Source of the DNA: JBLIAZ01 sp047632015
GTDB taxonomy: Bacteria > Bacteroidota > Bacteroidia > Flavobacteriales_C > GCA-002722245
Direction of reading: 5' to 3'
DNA length: 6,325 bases
Assembly: GCA_047632015.1 (NCBI GenBank)
Contig: JBLIBC010000158.1
Coordinates: forward strand, 1-6,325
Positions 1 to 5,405 of this stretch are shown piece after piece. How positions within the stretch are numbered: position 1 is the stretch's first letter; each line of letters begins with the position of its first letter. Under the pieces are notes generated by a model, which was not told where the DNA came from, ran no database searches, and worked only from the letters and a program-made list of their open reading frames with translations. The translations under genes and the position numbers were made by a program.

Positions 1-1
1 G

Positions 2-820
2 GGAGATCAAGTATTGTCTAACTCCAGGTTAACAACGCTAATACCTGATTTTGGATGGGGAGTTTATTGGAGTCAAAAAGACAAATTTTATTTAGGTCTT
101 TCTACCCCGCAATTTATTCAGAGCAGGATTTCATTTTCTGAAAACAACATTAAATCACCTTCAATTTTAACAATTCACTACTTTTTAAATGGAGGTTACA
201 CCTTTAATTTGAACGATAATTTTGACGTGGAACCTTCATTTTTGGTAAAGTATTCGTATCCAGTGGACATTCAAGTTGATGCAGGAGCAAGGATAATTTT
301 TAGGAAATTTATTTGGCTGGGTGGGGTCTTCAGAACAAATGATGCAATATCTGCCATAGTAGGTTTTAACACACCTAATGATCAAATGTCCTTTGGTTAC
401 TCCTATGACTTAACAACTACCAATTTGTCTAACTACAGTTTTGGAACACATGAATTAATGGTTACAGCTAAATTTGGACAAAAAAAGGGTTATTCCTCAA
501 AGGGGCAAGCAAAAAAGGATGAGTTCGTGAAATTACAACAGGAAATGGAGGTGAAGGAAAACGAAGAGTATGAAAGAGAGCAGGCAAAAAAATCGGAACA
601 AGAAAAGAAAGATAAATTAGTAACAGACCTTGAAAACGCAACTGAAAAAGACAAGGATTTGAGAAATAAGGTTAGGAACTTCAGAGAACAAGCAAAAATG
701 TTAGGATATGATTCTCCGGATAATCAAGATTATGCCAGACGAGATGATTACTTAAAAATTTTAGAAGAAATAAAAAAGAATTACGCCAAAAAGAAAGCAT
801 TGGAGGCAAAGCTAGAATAA
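2..820 (+). CDS. PorP/SprF-family type IX secretion outer-membrane protein, 3' part, with coiled-coil tail
   Basis: This is the C-terminal part of a beta-barrel protein resembling the PorP/SprF family, outer-membrane components of the Bacteroidota type IX secretion and gliding machinery. The reading frame is open to the left edge, so the TTG at 14 is probably internal and the true start lies outside the window. Residue numbers below count from that TTG. Residues 10-36 carry the family-like stretch PDFGWGVYW...KFYLGLSTPQF. Alternating beta-strand patterns follow to about 155, ending in FGTHELMVTAKFG, which resembles the usual last strand (family proteins often end in a similar GxHEiml motif). 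Residues 156-268 are an unusual extra tail, very rich in Lys, Glu and Gln and predicted by eye to be alpha-helical coiled coil. No frameshift is visible between barrel and tail. The next gene starts 14 bases downstream. Family assignment is good; the exact paralogue and its role in secretion are inferred, because genomes of this phylum carry many paralogues. Confidence 0.8.
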   Translation, partial: GDQVLSNSRLTTLIPDFGWGVYWSQKDKFYLGLSTPQFIQSRISFSENNIKSPSILTIHYFLNGGYTFNLNDNFDVEPSFLVKYSYPVDIQVDAGARIIFRKFIWLGGVFRTNDAISAIVGFNTPNDQMSFGYSYDLTTTNLSNYSFGTHELMVTAKFGQKKGYSSKGQAKKDEFVKLQQEMEVKENEEYEREQAKKSEQEKKDKLVTDLENATEKDKDLRNKVRNFREQAKMLGYDSPDNQDYARRDDYLKILEEIKKNYAKKKALEAKLE

Positions 821-834
821 CGACTATTACACCT

Positions 835-1983
835 ATGAAATTCGCGACTAAAACAATTCATGGAGGTATTTCTCCTGATGAAACTACCGGGGCTATCATG
901 ACTCCGATTTACCAAACTTCAACATACGTGCAAAGTGAGCCTGGTGTTCACAAAGGATTTGAATATTCGCGTACCCAAAACCCCACAAGACAAGTATTAG
1001 AGTGTAATTTAGCATCCTTGGAAAACGGAAAACATGGGTTGGTATTTTCCAGTGGACTTGCTGCGATGGATACCTTTTTAAAGTTGTTTAAGCCAGGCGA
1101 CGAAATCATTTCGTCAAACGACTTATACGGTGGTTCGTACAGGTTGTTCACCAAGGTATTTCAAAATTACGGAATCAAATTTAAGTTTATTTCATTTGAT
1201 AATCCAAACAACGTAAAGCAACATATTACCGATAAAACTAAAATGATTTGGTTGGAAACTCCAACCAATCCAATGATGAATATCATTGACATAAAAGCTG
1301 TGGCTGAGGTGGCGAAACAACATGAATTATTGTTAGCTGTTGACAACACTTTTGCATCACCGTACTTACAAAATCCCTTGGATTTAGGAGCGGATTTAGT
1401 AATGCATTCCATTACCAAATACTTGAGCGGTCACAGTGATGTTGTGATGGGAGGATTAGTTCTAAACGACGATAAAATGGCAGAAGACTTGGCTTTTTAT
1501 CAAAACTCATGTGGAGCAGTTCCTGGTCCTCAAGATTGCTTTTTAGTGTTGAGAGGAATAAAAACATTGCACTTAAGAATGCAGCGTCATTGTGAAAACG
1601 CGGAAAAAGTAGCGCAGTACTTAACTGAGCATCCCAAAGTGGACAAAGTATATTATCCAGGATTAAAAAGTCATCCTAACCACCAAGTTGCTGTGGAGCA
1701 AATGAACGGTTTTGGAGGAATGATATCTTTTACAACAGCAGGAAATAAATTGGAAGATGCTCAGAAAGTAATTTCCAACACCAAAATATTTTACTTAGCG
1801 GAATCATTGGGAGGCGTAGAGTCCTTGTGCGGTCATCCAGCGTCAATGACGCATGCATCGATACCAAAAGAAGAACGTGAAAAAACAGGAGTGGTAGATT
1901 CACTTATTAGATTAAGCGTTGGTGTAGAGGATGTAGAGGATTTACTTGCGGATTTAAGTCAAGCACTGGATAAAATTAAGTAA
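835..1983 (+). CDS. metB: Cystathionine gamma-synthase / gamma-lyase-type PLP enzyme
   Basis: A cytosolic PLP enzyme of the Cys/Met metabolism family (fold type I), full length at 382 residues; E. coli MetB has 386. Visible active-site residues are Tyr44 and Arg46 (YSRTQNPTR, cofactor phosphate contact from the neighbouring subunit), Ser73-Gly74 (SSGLAAMD), Tyr98 (LYGGSYRLF, stacks on PLP), Asp170 (AVDNTF, pyridine nitrogen), Ser192/Thr194 and Lys195 (HSITKYLSGHSD, the Schiff-base lysine), Glu323 (AESLGGVES) and Arg359 (LIRLSVG, substrate carboxylate). The reaction is either synthesis of cystathionine from an activated homoserine and cysteine, or its cleavage to cysteine and 2-oxobutyrate. 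YGGSYRLF and AESLGGVES match E. coli MetB, but the same positions are largely shared with gamma-lyases, so the symbol is tentative. The start follows an AT-rich leader without a clear Shine-Dalgarno. It lies 14 bases after the PorP-like gene and 11 bases before the RCK gene, consistent with one transcript. No cysteine or methionine riboswitch is visible upstream. Confidence 0.9.
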   Translation: MKFATKTIHGGISPDETTGAIMTPIYQTSTYVQSEPGVHKGFEYSRTQNPTRQVLECNLASLENGKHGLVFSSGLAAMDTFLKLFKPGDEIISSNDLYGGSYRLFTKVFQNYGIKFKFISFDNPNNVKQHITDKTKMIWLETPTNPMMNIIDIKAVAEVAKQHELLLAVDNTFASPYLQNPLDLGADLVMHSITKYLSGHSDVVMGGLVLNDDKMAEDLAFYQNSCGAVPGPQDCFLVLRGIKTLHLRMQRHCENAEKVAQYLTEHPKVDKVYYPGLKSHPNHQVAVEQMNGFGGMISFTTAGNKLEDAQKVISNTKIFYLAESLGGVESLCGHPASMTHASIPKEEREKTGVVDSLIRLSVGVEDVEDLLADLSQALDKIK

Positions 1984-1994
1984 AATTTAACATC

Positions 1995-2690
1995 ATGAAA
2001 GGTTCAAAGTTTGCGGTTATCGGAATGGGAAAATACGGTAAAGGTATTGCCCAAATATTGGCTGATAGGAACGCCGAAGTTATAGCTGTAGATACAAATG
2101 AAAATAAGCTGCAAGACATTGAAGATAAAGTAGCGTTGGCTATTACAATGGACGCCACTGACATCAGAGCACTTCAAGCACAAAACATAGGGGATGTGGA
2201 TGCGGCAGTTGTGGCAATTGGAGCTAACTTTGAAGCATTGTTGTTGTGTTGTTATCAACTTCAAGAACTTGGCACTAAAAGAATTATCGCTCGCGCCAAT
2301 GACGAAATGCAAAAATCCATTTTGTTAAAAATGGGCATTACTGAAATACTAGAGCCCGAAAAACAAATAGGTGTATTAATCGCTGAACAACTAATTAACC
2401 CTAACATAGTTTCTTTTTTGCAATTACCCGACGATTATGAGGTAGCTGAAGTGAAACCACCTAAAGACATCACAGAACGGTCAATCAAAGACATAGGCTT
2501 ACGTGCCAAATACCGGTTGAATCTGATTACCATTAAGCGTGAATATGAAATTGAAGAAGGAGGGGAAGTGAAGAAGGAGGCTCATATTATGGGTGTTCCT
2601 GATTCGGAAACTGTTATTCGTGAATCCGACACCATCATTGTTTTTGGAACAACTACTGATATTAAAAAATTCATTGACATTAATAATTAA
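1995..2690 (+). CDS. ktrA: KtrA/TrkA-type potassium uptake regulatory protein (RCK domains)
   Basis: A cytoplasmic gating subunit for a Ktr/Trk K+ channel. The N-terminal RCK (TrkA_N) Rossmann domain spans about residues 4-135. It has the nucleotide-binding loop GMGKYG (Gly10, Gly12, Gly15) and an acidic Asp33 at the end of the second strand (EVIAVDTNENK). The segments MDATD (52-56), AVVAIGANFEA (71-81) and ILEPEKQIG (118-126) are typical of the family. A C-terminal RCK_C (TrkA_C) domain, thought to bind a second ligand such as a cyclic dinucleotide or cation in relatives, occupies roughly 140-231 and includes IMGVPDSETVIRESDTIIVFG. At 231 residues it matches KtrA-size proteins with a single RCK pair, not the double-length TrkA of enterobacteria. 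It begins 11 bases after the metB-like gene. No pore subunit (KtrB/TrkH) is present in the window, which is unusual because ktrA and ktrB are commonly neighbours. The family call is firm; the KtrA rather than TrkA name is based on size. Confidence 0.88.
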   Translation: MKGSKFAVIGMGKYGKGIAQILADRNAEVIAVDTNENKLQDIEDKVALAITMDATDIRALQAQNIGDVDAAVVAIGANFEALLLCCYQLQELGTKRIIARANDEMQKSILLKMGITEILEPEKQIGVLIAEQLINPNIVSFLQLPDDYEVAEVKPPKDITERSIKDIGLRAKYRLNLITIKREYEIEEGGEVKKEAHIMGVPDSETVIRESDTIIVFGTTTDIKKFIDINN

Positions 2691-2702
2691 GTAGAAATTA
2701 AT

Positions 2703-2710
2703 TAATTTTG
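2703..2710 (+). promoter_or_regulatory. Possible Bacteroidota -7 promoter element
   Basis: The octamer TAATTTTG is a perfect match to the Bacteroidota sigma-70-type -7 consensus TAnnTTTG and lies 13 bases after the ktrA stop codon. It sits where a promoter for the 122-residue gene at 2788 would be expected, giving a leader of about 70 bases that would contain the inverted repeat at 2727-2757. The upstream -33 element (TTTG/TTG, normally about 17-23 bases away) is not clear: the nearest TTG, at 2674-2676, is 26 bases away. The call therefore rests on one box in AT-rich DNA. Confidence 0.35.
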
Positions 2711-2726
2711 CTCTTGTAAAATGATA

Positions 2727-2757
2727 CTTAAACCCACGAAAGTTTATGCGGTTTAAG
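2727..2757. repeat. 8-bp inverted repeat, possible leader hairpin
   Basis: CTTAAACC (2727-2734) and GGTTTAAG (2750-2757) are perfectly complementary, with a 15-base loop. A second, mutually exclusive pairing is possible between TACTTA (2725-2730) and TAAGTA (2760-2765). No U-run follows the stem on the + strand, so it does not look like an intrinsic terminator for ktrA. It could be a 5' leader structure or a protein-binding operator for the downstream gene. Confidence 0.4.
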
Positions 2758-2787
2758 GATAAGTACCTAACTTTATAAAAAAATATA

Positions 2788-3156
2788 ATGAAGAACGATA
2801 AGGCTCAAGAATTATACGCTACCATCATCAAAGGATTAGAAAAAGGGAAAGTTGATGTGGATAAAATCACTGGTCAAATTGATGATTTGAGAGTGATCGC
2901 AAGAGAAATAGAGGATCCTTTGGTACTAAAAACTTTGAGATTCGTCAAAGAAAAATTAGCAGCCAATGATGGTTTTGAATTGGAAATTGAAGAGGAAGAA
3001 GTAGAGGGAGAAGAAGTAGAAGGAGAAGAAGTAGCGTTAGAAGTGCCAGAAGATCAGTTGTTGTACTTGTTTCAATTGTTAGTTGATTCCGACAACAAAT
3101 ACAACCGTGACGAAATAAAACTTTACAGAACTGCTTTGCAGGAGGACTTATATTAA
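2788..3156 (+). CDS. Acidic protein of unknown function with EEVEG repeats
   Basis: I do not recognise this 122-residue protein. It has no signal peptide or membrane segment, so it is probably cytoplasmic. Residues 1-60 look like a helical domain with regularly spaced hydrophobic residues (LYATIIKGLEKG, LVLKTLRFVKEKL). Residues 64-86 form an acidic linker built of Glu, Val and Gly, including two tandem EEVEG units and a partial third. Residues 87-122 form a second short helical segment (PEDQLLYLFQLLVDS...YNRDEIKLYRTALQEDLY). Intact start and stop codons, an A-rich leader immediately before the ATG, typical codon use and a promoter-like box upstream all support a real gene. It stands between two gaps of 97 and 80 bases and so may be its own transcription unit. 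The layout suggests two small domains joined by a flexible charged linker, perhaps an adaptor or binding protein; this is inference only. Confidence 0.7.
   Translation: MKNDKAQELYATIIKGLEKGKVDVDKITGQIDDLRVIAREIEDPLVLKTLRFVKEKLAANDGFELEIEEEEVEGEEVEGEEVALEVPEDQLLYLFQLLVDSDNKYNRDEIKLYRTALQEDLY
2995..3033 (+). repeat. 15-base in-frame tandem repeat encoding EEVEG
   Basis: Two adjacent 15-base units (2995-3009 and 3010-3024) differ at one base (GAG versus GAA for Glu), and a third partial unit shares its first nine bases (3025-3033). The unit is five codons (Glu-Glu-Val-Glu-Gly), so copy-number change would lengthen or shorten the acidic linker without a frameshift. Confidence 0.75.
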
Positions 3157-3173
3157 GTTTTCTGTTCTGAGAT

Positions 3174-3208
3174 AAATAGCAATCAAGTTGTTTTTTGGCT
3201 TGCTATTT
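3174..3208. repeat. 9-bp inverted repeat between genes, possible terminator or leader hairpin
   Basis: AAATAGCAA (3174-3182) is perfectly complementary to TTGCTATTT (3200-3208), with a 17-base T-rich loop. The right arm is followed by a second copy of TGCTATT (3208-3214 after 3201-3207), so the left arm could also pair, a little less well, with the next copy. The stem is AT-rich and the sequence after it (GCTATTTTG) has only a short T-run. It may act as a weak terminator for the upstream gene or as a leader structure for the DUF4783 operon. Confidence 0.4.
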
Positions 3209-3236
3209 GCTATTTTGAACGGTAAAGACTTTTATC

Positions 3237-3602
3237 ATGATGAAGTTATTCATTACATGCTTGTTACTTATAATTGCTACGATAAGTGGTGATGTTTCAA
3301 ATTCATTGAATGCAGGTGATGCCAAGGCATTGTCTAGTTATTTCCATTGGAGTGTTGAGTTAAGTATTTTGGAGGAAGAGTCTGTTTACAGCAAAACTCA
3401 AGCTGAGCAAATATTAAAAAAGTTTTTCAAAGAGCATCCAGTAATCAGGTATGAATCCGTTCATGTTGGTAATGCTAAAGATGGCTCAGCATTTGAAATT
3501 GGTAATCTTGTAACCAAGGGAGCTACTTATCGAACTTATTTCTTACTTAAGGGCAACGGGTCATTGCAAGAAATTCATCAGTTCATTATCGAAGATGAAT
3601 AA
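3237..3602 (+). CDS. DUF4783-domain protein, probably exported
   Basis: A 121-residue protein matching the Bacteroidota-specific DUF4783 family. Characteristic segments are LNAGDAKALSSYF (24-36), a VYSKTQAEQILKKFF motif (50-64) and GNLVTKGATYRTYFLLKG, followed by a C-terminal QEIHQFIIED strand. The layout suggests a small NTF2-like alpha+beta fold; its function is unknown. Residues 1-18 (MMKLFITCLLLIIATISG) look like a short signal peptide, suggesting a periplasmic location. The cysteine at residue 8 is not in a proper lipobox. The second ATG at 3240 is an equally plausible start. The stop overlaps the nadC start by 8 bases, so translation is probably coupled. In my recollection DUF4783 genes are often found beside nadC in this phylum, but a role in NAD metabolism would be a guess. 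Confidence 0.85.
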   Translation: MMKLFITCLLLIIATISGDVSNSLNAGDAKALSSYFHWSVELSILEEESVYSKTQAEQILKKFFKEHPVIRYESVHVGNAKDGSAFEIGNLVTKGATYRTYFLLKGNGSLQEIHQFIIEDE

Positions 3603-4437
3603 AGAAGCATTAAAAGAGTTAGTCAAAAGAGCATTTCAGGAAGACATTAAAGATGGAGATCACAGCTCCTTAGCTAGCGTTCCAAAAGACGAAGTCGGCC
3701 GAGCAAGACTACTCGTAAAACAAGAAGGAATCATTTCAGGAATTGACGTTGCGGAATTCATTTTCAATTATTACGACAACGAAGTTACCTTCATTAAAAA
3801 CATTTATGATGGGGAAGTAGTCGCTTTTGGTGATGTTGCTTTTGAAGTAAAAGGAAAGGCACAATCAATTTTAGCATGCGAAAGAATACTCCTTAATTGC
3901 ATGCAACGAATGAGCGGCATATCAACCTATACTCATTCATTAAACCAAAAAATAAAGCACACCAACGCCAAACTACTAGACACCCGAAAAACAACTCCTA
4001 ATTTTAGATTGCTCGAAAAAGAAGCCGTTAAAATTGGTGGTGGGATGAATCATCGGTTTGGTTTATATGATATGGTGATGCTTAAAGACAACCACATTGA
4101 TTACGCAGGAGGAATTGCACCAGCCATTGAAAAAACAGTAGCATACTTAAAAAATAAAAACCTGGACCTCAAAATTGAAGTGGAAGTAAGGAATTTACGA
4201 GAGCTTCAGGAAGTACTTGCTGTTGGTCAAGTAAATCGCATTATGCTCGACAACTTCAGCACAGACGACATGAAGACTGCAGTAGCTAAAATTGACGGTA
4301 AATTTGAAACCGAGGCTTCAGGAGGAATAACCGAGGACGATATTGCTGATTATGCCGAAACAGGTGTTGATTTCATATCTGTAGGAGCACTTACACATCA
4401 AGTTAAAAGTCTGGACCTTAGCCTAAAAGCATGCTAA
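3595..4437 (+). CDS. nadC: Nicotinate-nucleotide diphosphorylase (carboxylating), quinolinate phosphoribosyltransferase
   Basis: A cytosolic enzyme of de novo NAD synthesis: quinolinate plus PRPP gives nicotinate mononucleotide, CO2 and diphosphate. At 280 residues it has the usual length. The N-terminal domain (about 1-108) ends in ACERILLNCMQRMSGIS with Glu96, Arg97 and Arg105. The barrel domain carries the signature DTRKTTPNFRLLEKEAV (Thr130-Arg131-Lys132), GGGMNHRFGLYDMVMLKDNH (His153, Arg154, Lys164, Asp165), IEVEV (Glu195 and Glu197), MLDN (Asp219), ASGGI (241-245) and SVGALTH (262-268). These include the expected quinolinate- and PRPP-binding Arg, Lys, His, Glu and Asp residues. The gene overlaps DUF4783 by 8 bases and the BrkB-family gene by 7 bases (ATGCTAA). 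The sister genes nadA and nadB are not in the window. Confidence 0.96.
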   Translation: MNKEALKELVKRAFQEDIKDGDHSSLASVPKDEVGRARLLVKQEGIISGIDVAEFIFNYYDNEVTFIKNIYDGEVVAFGDVAFEVKGKAQSILACERILLNCMQRMSGISTYTHSLNQKIKHTNAKLLDTRKTTPNFRLLEKEAVKIGGGMNHRFGLYDMVMLKDNHIDYAGGIAPAIEKTVAYLKNKNLDLKIEVEVRNLRELQEVLAVGQVNRIMLDNFSTDDMKTAVAKIDGKFETEASGGITEDDIADYAETGVDFISVGALTHQVKSLDLSLKAC

Positions 4438-5405
4438 GTTTTAGTGAAATAAAATCCAAAATCAAAAAGAACAAAGGAGCAGCTTTTCTTATTAAAGCAT
4501 CAAAGCGCTTCAGTATGCTTGGTTTTGATAAAGTACCTCTTTATTATGTGATTCGTTTTTTAGCCAGCGCATTATTTAACGGTTCGCTAAGCAGCAGGGC
4601 AGCTAGTGTTTCCTTCTCCTTTTTTTTAGCCATATTCCCTGGGATAATCTTTTTGTTTACCTTGATTCCACTTATTCCTGTGCCCGGATTTCAAGAAACT
4701 TTGTTGTTTCAATTGGATGAAGTGCTACCTGCAGGAATCAAAGAAATAACGCACGAAACCATTGTCGATTTAATATCTACTAAACGAAGTGGTCTGCTTT
4801 CGTTCAACTTTTTTTTGGCCTTGTTATTTGCCACGAATGGAATTTTCTCCTTGACCGACGAGTTCAACAATACAGCCTTGTTTAATGAAAAAAGAAACTA
4901 TTTTAAGCAGCGATTGATAGCTGTAGGGTTACTTGGGATTTTAACTACGTTGTTAGTAACAGCGATTGCTTTGGTGATATTCTCAGAACAATTCATTGAT
5001 TACCTATTAGTCAATGGTGCTGTAACAAAAGGGTTCGAATTGTATTTAGTATACGCTGCCAATTGGTTAAGTGTGTTTTTGCTGTACTACTTTGCAATTT
5101 CATTTTTATATTATTTAGGTCCAGCAAAACGTAAAACTTGGCAGTTCTTTTCACCAGGCTCAAGTTTAGCTACTATACTCATGATAATTACTTCTGTGTT
5201 GTTCAGCTATTACGTGAACAACCTGAACCAGTACAACAAGATATACGGCTCTATAGGGACTATATTAATAGTCATGCTTTGGATCAACATCAACTCATTT
5301 GTTTTGTTGATAGGTTTTGAACTGAATGCATCAGTAAAAAAGGCGAGAATGGAAGGTAAAATATTACCTGGGCTATCTACAAAAAACCGAAGTAAGGCAA
5401 AGTAA
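4431..5405 (+). CDS. YihY/BrkB-family inner-membrane protein
   Basis: A 324-residue polytopic membrane protein of the YihY/virulence factor BrkB family, often mislabelled ribonuclease BN in older annotation. A basic N-terminal segment (1-35) is followed by an amphipathic stretch and about six membrane helices near 60-82, 122-142, 162-184, 205-228, 243-262 and 272-297. Family hallmarks are SSRAASVSFSFFLAIFPGIIF (54-74), FATNGIFSLTDEFN (133-146), FFSPGSSLAT (239-248) and, near the C-terminus, YNKIYGSIGTILIVMLW then NSFVLLIGFELNA (268-300). A short basic tail ends the protein. The molecular role of the family is not settled; transport or envelope functions have been proposed. The start ATG overlaps the nadC stop, so translation is probably coupled. 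The last 29 bases overlap the oppositely transcribed Nramp-like gene. Confidence 0.92.
   Translation: MLSFSEIKSKIKKNKGAAFLIKASKRFSMLGFDKVPLYYVIRFLASALFNGSLSSRAASVSFSFFLAIFPGIIFLFTLIPLIPVPGFQETLLFQLDEVLPAGIKEITHETIVDLISTKRSGLLSFNFFLALLFATNGIFSLTDEFNNTALFNEKRNYFKQRLIAVGLLGILTTLLVTAIALVIFSEQFIDYLLVNGAVTKGFELYLVYAANWLSVFLLYYFAISFLYYLGPAKRKTWQFFSPGSSLATILMIITSVLFSYYVNNLNQYNKIYGSIGTILIVMLWININSFVLLIGFELNASVKKARMEGKILPGLSTKNRSKAK

Noticed and set aside
948..1418. Minus-strand open frames of 68 and 83 codons inside the PLP enzyme gene
   Set aside because: They lie wholly within a well-supported gene with intact catalytic motifs and their translations resemble no known protein.
1976..2312. Minus-strand open frames of 62 and 102 codons over the ktrA gene
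   Set aside because: Antisense shadows of a clear RCK-domain gene, with Cys- and Ser-rich low-plausibility translations.
2727..2757. Inverted repeat as a rho-independent terminator of ktrA
   Set aside because: The stem is AT-rich with a large loop and no T-run follows it on the + strand; it was kept only as a possible leader or operator element.
3237..3266. Lipoprotein signal on the DUF4783 protein (Cys8)
   Set aside because: The residues before Cys8 (Phe-Ile-Thr) do not fit a lipobox, and the cysteine is too close to the N-terminus and in the middle of the hydrophobic stretch.
5138..5320. Second + strand frame of 60 codons inside the BrkB-family gene
   Set aside because: Out-of-frame shadow of conserved membrane-protein sequence, with no recognisable domain.
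5321..5335. Short palindrome ACTGA-ATGCA-TCAGT as a terminator
   Set aside because: It lies within conserved BrkB coding sequence, is followed on the + strand by A residues, and on the minus strand the T-run comes before it rather than after.
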